A stretch of 64,000 nt of DNA from CAWCQC01 sp963819905 (GTDB taxonomy: Bacteria > Actinomycetota > Thermoleophilia > Gaiellales > Gaiellaceae), in contig CAWFXP010000001.1 of assembly GCA_963819905.1 (NCBI GenBank), forward strand, positions 1 to 64,000, in the 5' to 3' direction. Positions 34,670-43,455 of the stretch are shown here, one piece after another (positions within the stretch are counted from its first letter, which is position 1; each line of letters opens with the position of its first letter). The translations under genes were made by a program, and so were the position numbers. The notes under the pieces are model-generated. The model had not been told where the DNA came from. It searched no databases and saw nothing but the letters and a program-made list of their open reading frames with translations.

Positions 34670-35536
34670 AAGAGGGACTCGCGCCTCGAGAATCCCCCAG
34701 GAGAGCGGGTGCTTTGGGTCGCGATTCGGGGCAGCATCGACCTACCGAGCCCCCTTTCGCGGCCAGTGCCCAAGACCCCGCGCGCGAAGCGCCAGCGGGC
34801 CCGAGGAAGCCACGGTTTCGCGACCCTCTCCTCTCCCGAGTTACGGCTGACGCCGAGAACCGCCTACGCGTGAACCGGCTCGCCTAACGGACGCGAATCA
34901 GGACGTTCGGTGATCAGACCGTAATGAAAGGACCGGCCCCTTGTCGGGGCCGAACGTCGAACGCCCGCCGAGCACTCTCGAGACGGTGCCGTTCGATCTC
35001 CGCCAGCTGATCATCGGCGCGATGAATCAGCGGTTCGAAATCGATGCCGTTTAGCCTCCCGTCCGGCAACTGTCGGAGCGTCAACCAGAGTGCCCGCTTG
35101 CCGCTCACTCCCGCCGTCAGTGTCTCGAGCTCGACGACCGGCGTGAGAGGAGAGGAGCCGAGAGGATTACCGTTCGACTTGAGGCGCCCAGCAAGCTCGC
35201 CCACGATGACAGCAACCCGCTTGGTCTGACTCGGCTGCACGTCCAGCGCGACCATCATCCGTCGCAGGACGTCTTGATCCTCGCGGATGCTCTGTACGAG
35301 CCACTCGAGGAAGCGCCCGAGCTCGCCGGATCGGTGCTCGCGAGCAGCTCTTGCTGCCAGCCGAACACCACCTTCCGACCCCGCGAAATGATCCTGGAGG
35401 TAGATCGCGAGGCAGCGCCCAGGATCAACACTCATCGCGCTGCCCGGCTTCCGAGCGCCAAGCGCAGAGAACTGGTCGTCAAGGCAACTTCATGCGCCAT
35501 GTAAAGAGCTTCCCCGGAAACGAAGAATCCTCAAAC
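34670..35536. repeat. 868-bp segmental duplication, copy 2 (inverted)
   Basis: Reverse complement of 15388-16257. The left ~250 bases carry the dispersed repeat module (CCTTTCGCGGCCAGTGCCC, AAGACCCCGCGCGCGAAGCG). The middle is the helical protein gene. The end GTTTGAGGATTCTTCG is shared and similarity stops sharply there. Confidence 0.9.
34914..35435 (-). CDS. Helical-bundle (ferritin-like) protein, copy 2
   Basis: Encodes the same 173 residues as 15489-16010, with no amino-acid change. At least one silent difference is visible. The strict protein identity with some silent change hints that both copies remain under selection, or that the duplication is very young. Its flanks differ outside the duplicated block, so the two copies have different upstream neighbours. 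Confidence 0.75.
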   Translation of the reverse strand: MSVDPGRCLAIYLQDHFAGSEGGVRLAARAAREHRSGELGRFLEWLVQSIREDQDVLRRMMVALDVQPSQTKRVAVIVGELAGRLKSNGNPLGSSPLTPVVELETLTAGVSGKRALWLTLRQLPDGRLNGIDFEPLIHRADDQLAEIERHRLESARRAFDVRPRQGAGPFITV

Positions 35537-35599
35537 GCACGATGAGAGTGAGAATTCACCCGAGGTGACCCGTCGTCCAGCGAGGCACACGTTTGGAAT

Positions 35600-35795
35600 T
35601 CGCGGTGGCCCGACAGAGAGGGACCCGCGCCTCGAGATCTTTCAGGCGGGAGGGGTTGCTTGGGGTGACGTTGAAGCAGCACCCGACCTACTGAACTCTT
35701 TCCGCGCCAGTGCCCAGGACGTCGCGCGGGAGGGCGCCAGCCACCCAGGGACGGTCATCGCACTGTTACACGGTACGTGCGCGAGGCGAAACCAC
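35600..35795 (+). repeat. Dispersed intergenic repeat copy
   Basis: GAGAGGGACCCGCGCCTCGA, GATCTTTCAGGCGGGAGGGG, CAGCACCCGACCTACTGAAC, CTCTTTCCGCGCCAGTGCCC, then ACACGGTACGTGCGCGAGGC at 35768 onward. The element CTTCCTGGCTTGGC follows, as at 38405-38430. 35537-35991 has no gene. Confidence 0.8.
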
Positions 35796-35991
35796 CCCAC
35801 TCTTCCTGGCTTGGCTTGAGGCGAACCACCCCACTCCTCCCGGCTTGGCTGAAGGGTTCCTCGCTCAGTTTCATGCAACGCGCGAGCCGGGGGCACACGC
35901 TTCGTCGGCCTAGGGGGACCTTGGCGACGGGCACGCGCGGCGAAGGGTGAGGCTAGGGCGCGGGCACCTACATGGACGCACCCTTCCCCTA

Positions 35992-37092
35992 CTAGTGCCC
36001 CCCGATCGTGGTGGCCGTGAATCCGCAGCATTCGAACTCCTGCACCGCCGGGCCCGAGGTCCTGGCGATCTTCACGTGGTCGAGCACCGCCAGGGTGTCC
36101 GCGAAGGCCGCGATGACCGCGACGCCCCCGACCCCGCCCGAGATGCGATCGTGTCTGGCTGTGAACGAGCCGTCCTGCAGGGCCATCCCGAAGTAGGAGT
36201 TGTTCCAGAGGATGTTGTGGCTGATCTGCGCGGACTCGAAAAGATACATGCCGACCTGGTTTCCAAAAAGCAGGTTGTGCGAGATAACGGTCGTCCCGGC
36301 GGCGCCGGCTGCGATCCCTGCATGCTGGAACTGGGTGAAGAAATCAGGCCCGCAGTCGGGGTCGCCGGCCACACAGATGTTGCCGCTGACGACGTTGTGG
36401 GAGATCGTGCCGACGGCACCGAGAACCAGCTCGATGCCATCCGTCGACACCTCGGCCGCCGGGCCAGTGACCACGTTGTGCGTGACCGTCGCGGTCGAGC
36501 CCGCGTTTATGACGACGATTCCGACGCTCTGGTAGTCCCTTATGGACGAGTAGCGAATCGTCGCGGACGCCGAGCCCGTGGGAACGCCGACTTGGATCGC
36601 GTCGCCGCTGCGGAAGCAGGCGGCGATGGGCGTGTCGTGGATGTGCTTGACCGCAGCGAAGCGCAGGTCGAGGTGACCTCCCTCGAGAACGATAATGCCC
36701 TCCTCGAGCGCGCCGTCCTCACACGTCCCGGAACCTGGCCCGCTGACCGTGAGGCGCGACATCGCAACGGATGCGCCGTTGCCGATCTCGACGATCGAGT
36801 TGCCGTCGTCCAGGCCCGGAGCGAGGATCGCTGGCGCTCGGATGATCGTCGAGCCGGCACCCGAGCCCGTGATCGCCAGGTCCTTGGTGATCGATACCTG
36901 CTCGACATACGTCCCTGCCAGCACCCTGATCCGGTCGCCGGAGCTTGCCGCGTCAACCGCTGCCTGGATCGTGGGAAAGGACGTCGGAACCACCAGCACC
37001 GCCGCTCCGGCGGACGTCGGCGCGAGTGCACCGGCGACCGTTGCCGCAAGGGCGGCAGCCGAGACCAGGAGACGTTTGGCGTGAATACCCAT
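35992..37092 (-). CDS. Secreted right-handed beta-helix protein (NosD-like)
   Basis: 366 residues. Signal peptide 1-30 (LLVSAAALAATVAGALAPTS). The rest repeats short strands of about 22 residues with N-x-V/I turns (THNVVTGP, SHNVVSGN, SHNLLFGN, SHNILWNN), as in pectate-lyase and NosD-type parallel beta-helices. Paired Cys residues (TCEDG, IAACF, NICVAG, DCG, FECCG) may form disulfides. No catalytic set of a known lyase is evident; a surface-binding role is as likely. A fragment of a second copy lies at 29893. Confidence 0.85.
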   Translation of the reverse strand: MGIHAKRLLVSAAALAATVAGALAPTSAGAAVLVVPTSFPTIQAAVDAASSGDRIRVLAGTYVEQVSITKDLAITGSGAGSTIIRAPAILAPGLDDGNSIVEIGNGASVAMSRLTVSGPGSGTCEDGALEEGIIVLEGGHLDLRFAAVKHIHDTPIAACFRSGDAIQVGVPTGSASATIRYSSIRDYQSVGIVVINAGSTATVTHNVVTGPAAEVSTDGIELVLGAVGTISHNVVSGNICVAGDPDCGPDFFTQFQHAGIAAGAAGTTVISHNLLFGNQVGMYLFESAQISHNILWNNSYFGMALQDGSFTARHDRISGGVGGVAVIAAFADTLAVLDHVKIARTSGPAVQEFECCGFTATTIGGH

Positions 37093-37478
37093 CGGGCTCC
37101 TCCTTCGCAGACCGCAGAGGGGACGATCCTACGTCACGACAAGCACCAAGTGAACAGGCGGCCCTCCCGGGTGCGTGGACGCGGGAGGGCGTCCTCGGGC
37201 ATGGTCTGCTGGCGCGGAGGGGTGCCAACATTCGGATAGCGTTCAGCGACGCCCGCCGAGGAGCGTCTTGACCTCTGGCGCGCGGTTGGTCGTTCAAGCA
37301 CATCTCTGGAGCGGCATCGCGCATCAGTGGCCGTCTTCCTGGCGTATTCGACGAGCCGCGTCAGGATCCGCTGGGCCCGCAAATTAAGCGATGGCGCGTA
37401 TCTGCGGCTATGCTTGATACAAGCGCCACATAAGTGAAGTTTCTGCAGCTTGTCGGCGTTCGAACGGATGGAGGTTCG

Positions 37479-37745
37479 ATGCCGAGCAGAACACAAACGT
37501 GGCGCAGGGCCTGCGAGCCGACGCTGGCAGCCGGCCCGAGCCCGGAGCGGTGGCTGACGTCCTTGAATGAGAGCCTGAGTGATCACATCAGGCTGCTAGC
37601 CCAGCGGCGACACACGGCTTTCGGACAAGCGGCGACCCACCGCCGCGCAGGACACTTGGTGCCCGGCTCGGTCACCCAGGAGTTGACGGAGAACGCGTCG
37701 GACCTTCGCGGTGCCTTGGAGCGATACGCGGAAGCGACGCGGTAA
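37479..37745 (+). CDS. Possible small hypothetical protein
   Basis: 88 residues, Arg/Ala/Thr-rich, with one helical stretch (RWLTSLNESLSDHIRLLAQR). GATGGAGG is 4 bases before ATG 37479, which is the main support. Composition is close to that of random frames. 37093-37478 otherwise shows no gene. Confidence 0.35.
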   Translation: MPSRTQTWRRACEPTLAAGPSPERWLTSLNESLSDHIRLLAQRRHTAFGQAATHRRAGHLVPGSVTQELTENASDLRGALERYAEATR

Positions 37746-37826
37746 CGCTGATCGACGGCGCATCGAGGGCAACTCTTCAACCTACGGAGACTTTGCGGAC
37801 TCCTGGGTAGCGGGCCTCCCGCTCGG

Positions 37827-37985
37827 TCAGGTCGCGGTCGCCAACCGGATCGGCAAGTCGGAGATCCGGTCACCCGGGTACAGGTACAAGGCGATGTCGA
37901 GCTCGTCGTTGTACGTCCAGAACAGCGGTTCCTCTTCGTGCAGGGCGATGTGCTCGACGTCGTGCTGTTGCCGGTAGTGCCAGCA
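37827..37985 (-). pseudogene. C-terminal fragment of an unidentified protein
   Basis: A run of natural-looking codons (DVEHIALHEEEPLFWTYNDE, then LDIALYLYPGDRISDLPIRL) ends at TGA 37827. Upstream the frame turns to random GC-rich codons at about 37985, beside the antiporter fragment. The family is not recognised. Both pieces meet head to tail, so this is a rearrangement joint. Confidence 0.35.
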
Positions 37986-38018
37986 CCTCCAGCAGTTGCG
38001 TGTGGGCGATCTGGACGA

Positions 38019-38165
38019 GAGGACCTTAGTATCGCCGAGGCCGCCGTCCTCGCCATCGTTCTCGCGCCCAGCGACGCTGCGCTCGGGCAGGCCGTCGTCA
38101 CCGATCCGCGTCTGCTGTCGCGGGTCCGCCAGGGGCTCAACGTCGAGAGCGGCCTCAAGGATGGG
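38019..38165 (+). pseudogene. Na+/H+ antiporter (NhaP/CPA1) fragment
   Basis: 49 codons match the core of CPA1 antiporters: SIAEAAVLAIVLAPSDAALG, QAVVTDPR and RQGLNVESGLKDG. The ion-binding motif (TDAALG and ESGLNDG in the family) is present with APSDAALG and ESGLKDG; the N-to-K change would be inactivating. Nothing else of the ~400-residue protein remains. It ends where the dispersed repeat starts. Confidence 0.65.
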
Positions 38166-38430
38166 ACTCCCGGCCGGTGCGCCTCGAAACGTTTCAGGGG
38201 GAGGGGCCGGCACTCGGCTTTCAGCCCACCTACCCAACCCTGTCTCCCGAGGCGCAGAAGAGGGGTGACAGTGGGTCGCGTTCGGACAGCACCGACCCTA
38301 CTGAACCCCTTTCGCGTCCAGCCCCGCGGACGGTGGGCGAAGTCGCCAGCCGCCCACGGGAAGCCTCGTCGCTTAGTTACATACGTACTCGCGCGAGGCA
38401 GAGGGCTCACACTTCTCCGGGCTTGGCGTG
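38165..38430 (+). repeat. Dispersed intergenic repeat copy
   Basis: CGGTGCGCCTCGAAACGTTT, CAGGGGGAGGGGCCGGC, GTGACAGTGGGTCGCG, TTCGGACAGCACCGACCC, TACTGAACCCCTTTCGCG, then ACATACGTACTCGCGCGAGG and CAGAGGGCTCACACTTCTCC. It contains both the antibody-like left module and the right module in full, and ends directly against the next copy. Confidence 0.8.
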
Positions 38431-38715
38431 GGCCTGGCGGGACCCGTCGCCTCGGCATTTTTTCGGCGGGGAGGGGTCGGATGATTTGCGTTCCAGCACC
38501 ACCCCACCTAACCAGCCCTTTGTGTGACGAGATGTCTCGGGATGGCAAGAAGAGTGCCGGCCACCCCGGGGAGGGTGCTCGCTTACTTAGTTAGACAGGT
38601 ACGCGCGCTAGGCGGAGGACTCCCACTCCTCCCGGGGGTGAGGAGGGGTGGCGTTGGGTCGTGTTCCAACAGCACCCGACCCTACCGAACCCCTTTCGCG
38701 CCCAGTGCCCAGGGC
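38431..38715 (+). repeat. Dispersed intergenic repeat copy (tandem to the previous one)
   Basis: GGACCCGTCGCCTCGGC, GGGGAGGGGTCGGATGATTT, GCGTTCCAGCACCACCCC, GTGTGACGAGATGTCTCG, GCCGGCCACCCCGGGGAGGG, CTTACTTAGTTAGACAGG, TACGCGCGCTAGGCGGAGGA, then a second central module (GTGTTCCAACAGCACCCGAC, CCCTTTCGCGCCCAGTGCCC). Its right end runs into the 3' end of the gene at 38608-39189. Confidence 0.8.
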
Positions 38716-39189
38716 GTCCCAGCTGCGCCACTCGAGAATGTCGACGGCGAGCACCGGGCGGCCAGGACGTTCGCGTCGGTACTGCTCGTACTTATCGACG
38801 AGCATCCGGAGGGCCCGCTCGGCCTCCTCTCCCGTATCGAGCACCCGCGCCTGTCCGCGGAGGCTCACCCACCAGAGTCGGCCCCAGTCGTCTTCGTAAT
38901 GGTCGACAAGGACGGTCACGTCAGGCCGCTCGCGGGCGTTCGCAAGGCGGCGAAGCCTGCGCGAGCGCTTCGGCTTCGCGTCGACGGCCGAGTACAGCGT
39001 CTGGCCATCGAGGACGAAGACAATCGGTACGAGGTGCGGGCGCCCGTCCGGGTCGGTCGTCGCGAGCCGGGCTACCCGCGCGGTCCGCACCCGCCCCCTG
39101 ACAATCGCCTCCTGCACGTCGGGATTATCGAGGCCCTCGACCTTCACCGCCGCACTGCCGTTTGCTTCCAACCTCGCGAACTGAGGCAA
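38608..39189 (-). CDS. PPOX-class F420/FMN-dependent oxidoreductase with repeat-derived tail
   Basis: 193 residues. Split-barrel signature: RVRTARVARLATTDPDGRPH, LVPIVFVLDG, then RRLRRLANARERPDVTVLVD and WGRLWWVSLRGQARVLD. It matches the TIGR03668-like F420-dependent group. The domain ends near VDILEWRSWDA; the next ~33 residues are the dispersed repeat read in frame, so an insertion removed the natural stop. The TTG at 39189 and GTG at 39144 are both possible starts; the family usually begins near the latter. Confidence 0.82.
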   Translation of the reverse strand: MPQFARLEANGSAAVKVEGLDNPDVQEAIVRGRVRTARVARLATTDPDGRPHLVPIVFVLDGQTLYSAVDAKPKRSRRLRRLANARERPDVTVLVDHYEDDWGRLWWVSLRGQARVLDTGEEAERALRMLVDKYEQYRRERPGRPVLAVDILEWRSWDALGTGRERGSVGSGAVGTRPNATPPHPREEWESSA

Positions 39190-39268
39190 GGAGCCGCTTT
39201 TTGCTGGCGGACATGAGTCTTGGCGGTCCGCACGCCCCCGACCATCTCCATGTGCGGACGTCAGCGAG

Positions 39269-39565
39269 GTGAACGTGAAGGAAAGGGGGGAGCCGACGAT
39301 CGCCGGAAGACATCCGTGCGGCTCGCAGATCGATCACGAAGCTTACACTCAGGCGATGGATTACCGCCTCGGCGAGTGGCGCTACGCCGGCCCGCGCGGC
39401 TGGCAGTCAGCGGAGGTGCTGGTCGGGAGCGTCCGCTGCACCGTCCTGGCTTGCGGCGCGGTGGTCGCCGAGGGCGAGTCGGCCTACAGGCAGCGCGACA
39501 CGGAGGGGGATTTCTGCGGTGTGCGCGCTGCGGATGATGCGGCGCAGAAGGAGATCGACTTGTGA
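39269..39565 (+). CDS. Small hypothetical protein
   Basis: 98 residues. The last two thirds look like a small beta domain (LGEWRYAGPRGWQSAEVLVG, VRCTVLACGAVVAEGESAYR). Two Cys are present. The start is uncertain (GTG 39269 or ATG 39356, neither with a good ribosome site). No family recognised. Confidence 0.45.
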   Translation: MNVKERGEPTIAGRHPCGSQIDHEAYTQAMDYRLGEWRYAGPRGWQSAEVLVGSVRCTVLACGAVVAEGESAYRQRDTEGDFCGVRAADDAAQKEIDL

Positions 39566-39855
39566 TCTCTCGATTCTGCGCCCCTGGCGGCAGAGGCACC
39601 GAAACGCTCAGTGGCACGTTCCAATTGCACTGAAGGCAAGCCAATTCCCGATTCGTGTTTCCCGATCACGCTCGTCCACCGGCTTTCGAAGCCATGCTTG
39701 CGCGAATGCCCGCCTGGTTTGACGAAAAGTCCCTGGTCCTTCGCGTTTCGGAAGTACCGGTATCGGTACCCCGGCGCCGCTAGGGGCCGCTAGAGCAGGA
39801 GAGGTCTAGAATGCGCGGGCCATGCCAGGGCGCGGGCGAGGAGGGTGAGGCAGAG
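39566..39855. promoter_or_regulatory. Gene-free leader with promoter of formate dehydrogenase
   Basis: No intact gene. TCTAGAAT gives a -10-like TAGAAT at 39807-39812. A 9-codon upstream frame (ATG 39822, ending TGA at 39846) overlaps the leader, and GAGGAGGGTGAGG precedes the true GTG start at 39856. The short frame may couple or attenuate translation, which is inference. Confidence 0.45.
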
Positions 39856-41058
39856 GTGGCAAAGGTTCTTTGTGTCCTGTACGACGATCCTGTTGACGGG
39901 TATCCGGGGTCGTACGCGCGAGACGCGATTCCTAGGATCGAGCGCTACTACGACGGTCAGACTACGCCGATCCCCGAGCGGATCGACTTCGAGCCGGGTG
40001 TGCTTTTGGGCAGCGTTTCCGGGGAGCTCGGGTTGCGGCGGTTCCTTGAGCAACGCGGCCACGCGTTTGTTGTCACGTCGGACAAGGACGGGCCGGACTC
40101 GGTCTTCGAGCAAGAGCTCCCGGACGCTGAGATCGTCATCTCGCAGCCGTTCTGGCCTGCTTACCTGACGGCTGAGAGGATCGCGAAGGCGCCGGCGCTG
40201 AAGCTGGCTGTCACGGCGGGGATCGGCTCGGATCACGTTGATCTGGAAGCGGCGATCGAGCGTGGGATCACCGTCGCCGAGATCACCTATTCCAACAGCG
40301 TCAGCGTCTCCGAGCATGTGGTGATGATGATTCTGTCGCTGGTGCGCAACTACATCCCGTCTTATCAGTGGGTCGTCAAGGGCGGATGGAATATCGCCGA
40401 CTGCGTCGCCAGGTCATACGACCTCGAGGGAATGCAAGTCGGGACAGTCGCTGCCGGCCGGATCGGTTCCGCTGTCCTCAGGCGGCTGAAGCCGTTTGAG
40501 GTGGGACTGCACTACACCGATCGACACCGACTCCCGGACGAGGTCGAGCGCGAGCTCGGCGTGACCTACCACCCGGACGCCGAGTCGCTGGTGCGTGTCT
40601 GCGACGTGGTCACGATCAACGCGCCCCTCCATCCTGAGACCGAGCACCTCTTCGACGACGCCCTCATCGCCAAGATGAAGCGCGGCGCGTACATCGTCAA
40701 CACTGCCCGCGGCAAGATCTGCGACCGCGATGCGATCGCGCGGGCGCTGGAAAGCGGCCAGCTTGCCGGGTATGCCGGAGACGTCTGGTTTCCGCAGCCG
40801 GCTCCCAGGGATCATCCCTGGCGGTCGATGCCCCACCACGGGATGACACCACACGTGTCGGGGTCGTCTCTGTCCGCGCAAGCCCGCTATGCGGCCGGAG
40901 TGCGCGAGATCCTGGAGTGCTGGTTTGATGGTCGCCCGATACGCGAGGAATACCTGATCGTCGATCGCGGCACGCTAGCGGGCGCCGGCGCTCATTCGTA
41001 CAGCGCCGGCGACGCCACCCGCGGCTCCGACGAAGCAGCACGCTTCAAGCATCGCTAG
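39856..41058 (+). CDS. fdh: NAD-dependent formate dehydrogenase
   Basis: 400 residues, the length of the Pseudomonas sp. 101 enzyme. Landmarks in order: PFWPAYLTAERI, SNSVSVSEHVVMMILSLVRN, the Rossmann motif VGTVAAGRIG, NTARGKICDRDA with the formate/NAD Arg, GYAGDVWFPQPAPRDHPWR, MTPHVSG with the catalytic His, and the C-terminal EEYLIV, GTLAGAGAHSYS. It oxidises formate to CO2 with NAD+, in the cytoplasm, supplying NADH. The GTG at 39856 was chosen by alignment and by GAGGAGGGTGAGG. It is a single gene with no molybdenum or formate-transport partner. Confidence 0.95.
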   Translation: MAKVLCVLYDDPVDGYPGSYARDAIPRIERYYDGQTTPIPERIDFEPGVLLGSVSGELGLRRFLEQRGHAFVVTSDKDGPDSVFEQELPDAEIVISQPFWPAYLTAERIAKAPALKLAVTAGIGSDHVDLEAAIERGITVAEITYSNSVSVSEHVVMMILSLVRNYIPSYQWVVKGGWNIADCVARSYDLEGMQVGTVAAGRIGSAVLRRLKPFEVGLHYTDRHRLPDEVERELGVTYHPDAESLVRVCDVVTINAPLHPETEHLFDDALIAKMKRGAYIVNTARGKICDRDAIARALESGQLAGYAGDVWFPQPAPRDHPWRSMPHHGMTPHVSGSSLSAQARYAAGVREILECWFDGRPIREEYLIVDRGTLAGAGAHSYSAGDATRGSDEAARFKHR

Positions 41059-41739
41059 CCCGCCGAGCCGCAGCACGCCCACGTCCAAGCCGCGCGCTAA
41101 TCGCGCCGGAGTCCGCCCAATCGCGAAGCGCCTACTTGTGGATACCGATATCGCGAGCGACGTCCGCGATCGGACGGCCCGGACTCGAACACCACCCGAC
41201 CGCGCGCCACGCAACTCATCGGCGTACTTCCTCGCTGCCCGAGCATCTCCTTCCCCCAGGTCAAAGCCTTGCTTCCCAGCCTCCAGAAAACTCAGGGTCC
41301 CTCAGCTCTCTTTAGGCTCTACGCTCAGCCCGCGTGCCCAGTCGGTGATGTGACATCAACGGGCTTCGGGTTTGGGGAACACCACGGAGACGACGCGCCA
41401 GGCACCTGTGGGGGAAGCCACCGCTGCGTCTCCGAGCGCCGCGTCGCGGAGCTTCTCCCCTCGGCTGAACGCCTCGCGCGAGTCGGAAACGTCGAGAAGG
41501 AAGGAGAGGGCGAGAACCCGCCGTTGTCGAAGCAGTCCAGGCGGCTTCAGCGCCCGTCGGCTGCTGCGCTCCGAGGCGTTCGAGCGCCTCGGTTAGCCCG
41601 CCAAGCCTCTCGGCCGGCCAGAGATCAGCCTCGAGTTCGGCAGTTACCCGAGTGAGAGCCGCGACCGCCATTACCCGCTGCGTTGAGTTGCGAGAGGTCA
41701 CGTCGACACACATCTCTCGACCGAGTTCGCGGAGGTCAA
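41059..41739. other. Gene-free stretch
   Basis: No supported gene. A frame at 41580-41700 (minus) has a short natural-looking run (ALTRVTAELEADLWPAERLG) but no domain. A short palindrome GCGCGCTAATCGCGCC lies at about 41092. Confidence 0.35.
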
Positions 41740-41830
41740 CGCGACCCAGTCGGCAAACCAGAGACGCCCGTCGTGCCAGCGGGGCGACTCACCGAGAGCG
41801 ATTCCGTTCATGAGAACTTTCGTTCGAGCG
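41740..41830 (-). pseudogene. SMP-30/gluconolactonase N-terminal fragment
   Basis: About 30 codons match the start of SMP-30-like lactonases: MNGIALGESPRWHDGRLWFA, then DW. The remaining ~260 residues of the beta-propeller are absent. On the other side the frame loses all similarity. Confidence 0.6.
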
Positions 41831-42095
41831 GATAAGTCTTGCGGCACATGCGACCTCCTGCAGTCAGCGACCCTCTGTCTTGCGACATGGAACCAACGGT
41901 TTGGCATGTTCGAGCACGCACTCCGCGAGGCCGGCATCTGCGTGCAGCTCCCTGCTCGAGATTGTGGGCGCCCATTCGACGATTTGTCGAGCTTCGTCGA
42001 GTTGACATGCGGCGCTCTTCCCGTAATCGTGGATTAGCGCGGGCGCGGCCTCCGTTGTGCAGTCCCGGGTTCGATTGGGCGGGAGGAGTCGCAGC

Positions 42096-42212
42096 GTGTT
42101 CAAGGTCATGACATGGAACGTGGGAAAACTGACCAAAGCATGCAGCGCATCCGGCCCGGCGAGCACGGCCGTCTACGAGGAGAAGCTGCAGGGCTTGGCC
42201 TCAATGATCCCC
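42096..42212 (+). pseudogene. Endonuclease/exonuclease/phosphatase N-terminal fragment
   Basis: GTG 42096 with GGGAGGAG before it, then VFKVMTWNVGKLTK and GPASTAVYEEKLQGLASMI: the first strand and helix of EEP-fold enzymes. The metal-binding Glu and the rest are missing. The frame stays open into the gene at 42429, so a fusion protein is formally possible. Confidence 0.5.
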
Positions 42213-42428
42213 TATCACCTGCTGCATGCATCCCAGTGGAGGGACCCGCGCTGCACCCCAGTCGGGCGAATCGAGGACGAGAGTCTTGGCTACCTGCCGC
42301 CCTACGATCCCGATCTGATGACGCTGTTTAACCCGCAGCAGCGGGGGCTGGCCACCAGGGCGATCACGAACGCACCTGTTCAGTCGGACGGTCTACGCTG
42401 CTGCCACTCGACGGGAAAGGAGCAGGCG

Positions 42429-42713
42429 ATGGCGCTCAACCTCACTCCGCCAGCCAACGTCAGCGAGTTGTTTGAGGTCGGACCGGTGGTACATGCGTTA
42501 GCCGCCGGGCGGCAGTTCCGTATCGAGACGATGCGTGCCCTTCATCAGAGCCCGACGAGCAAACAGTGGTTCGCCGTCTACTACGAAGACAAGGCCGTCA
42601 CCGGCACCCAACCAATACCGGGAGGTGTCTGGACCCGCATGGGCCTCCCGTGGGCGTCTGGCAACACGCCGGAAGACTGCTTGCGCCAGGCGCTTGCGTC
42701 CCTTCCGGCCTAG
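42429..42713 (+). CDS. Small hypothetical protein
   Basis: 94 residues, mixed alpha/beta (ELFEVGPVVHALAAGRQFRI, then SKQWFAVYYEDKAV), soluble. The ATG at 42429 has GGAAAGGAG upstream. No family recognised. Composition is clearly protein-like. Confidence 0.6.
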   Translation: MALNLTPPANVSELFEVGPVVHALAAGRQFRIETMRALHQSPTSKQWFAVYYEDKAVTGTQPIPGGVWTRMGLPWASGNTPEDCLRQALASLPA

Positions 42714-42842
42714 GAAGCCCCGCCCGCCCTCACGCAGACGGGCAGCGCGGCGACCGTCATCGCGCCGGGGCAGCCCGCGGCCGGTTTAGTCGGGCTCGCT
42801 CGCGCAGGAACCATTGGGCCTGCCTCGCGACCGTGGGCCGCC

Positions 42843-43040
42843 ACCAAGAAGGACGCGTCGCCTCGAGACTCTTCAGCGGGGAGGGGGTCGGATGATTTGC
42901 GTTCCGGTTAGCACCCCACCTAACCAAGCCTTTGTGTGACGAGATGCTCAGGTCGCCGTAGTATGACCCTCGCCTCACGACCATCAAGACCCTCGCCTCA
43001 TACTCGCGTACGTGCGCGAGGCGGAGGAGACCATTCCCCG
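42843..43040 (+). repeat. Dispersed intergenic repeat copy
   Basis: AAGGACGCGTCGCCTCGAGA, CTCTTCAGCGGGGAGGGGG, TCGGATGATTTGCGTTCCGG, TTTGTGTGACGAGATGCTC, then CTCGCGTACGTGCGCGAGG and CGGAGGAGACC. Closest to the copy at 38431. Confidence 0.8.
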
Positions 43041-43083
43041 GGCTTGTGGCGCCAATGCGTGGAGGGACCCGGCACCCTCTATG

Positions 43084-43455
43084 TCAGCTCGGCCCACGCG
43101 CTGCGGCTATCGCCAGCTCACGCGAGTGCGCGATCACGAAATGCTGCTCGAGGCCAGTGACCTGGATCACTCGCTGGACGACCGGAGCGGTCTCCAGCTG
43201 CAAAGCGACGCGCGTTCCCTGACTGCGGGCGAGCCTGTCGGCCTTCACGAGCTGATGTATCACGGACGAGTCGATGAACTCGGCGTCGGAGAGGTCAACG
43301 ATCACGGCTTGCCGTGCCCGGATCGCCAACTCCAGCTCACGCCAGATCCCTTCGCTGGTTGACAGATCATGCTCTCCGGCCAGCGCGATGACGGTGATGT
43401 CAGTGTCATACCAGGACACGTCAATGCGACCGGTGCTAACCCCATGCATCTTCAC
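43084..43455 (-). CDS. STAS-domain anti-anti-sigma factor
   Basis: 123 residues. A complete STAS fold: ITVIALAGEHDLSTSEGIW, then VIVDLSDAEFIDSSVIHQLV with the conserved DSS phosphorylation site near 62-64, and a last helix HSRELAIAAAR. Unphosphorylated STAS proteins bind anti-sigma kinases and release the sigma factor. The GTG at 43455 overlaps the previous stop by 4 bases; GGAGGAG lies just before. An internal ATG at 43449 is also possible. Confidence 0.9.
   Translation of the reverse strand: MKMHGVSTGRIDVSWYDTDITVIALAGEHDLSTSEGIWRELELAIRARQAVIVDLSDAEFIDSSVIHQLVKADRLARSQGTRVALQLETAPVVQRVIQVTGLEQHFVIAHSRELAIAAARGPS

Noticed and set aside
42010..42115. tRNA-like GGTTCGATTGG at about 42068
   Set aside because: The flanking bases do not pair as a T-stem and no acceptor or anticodon arm can be placed.
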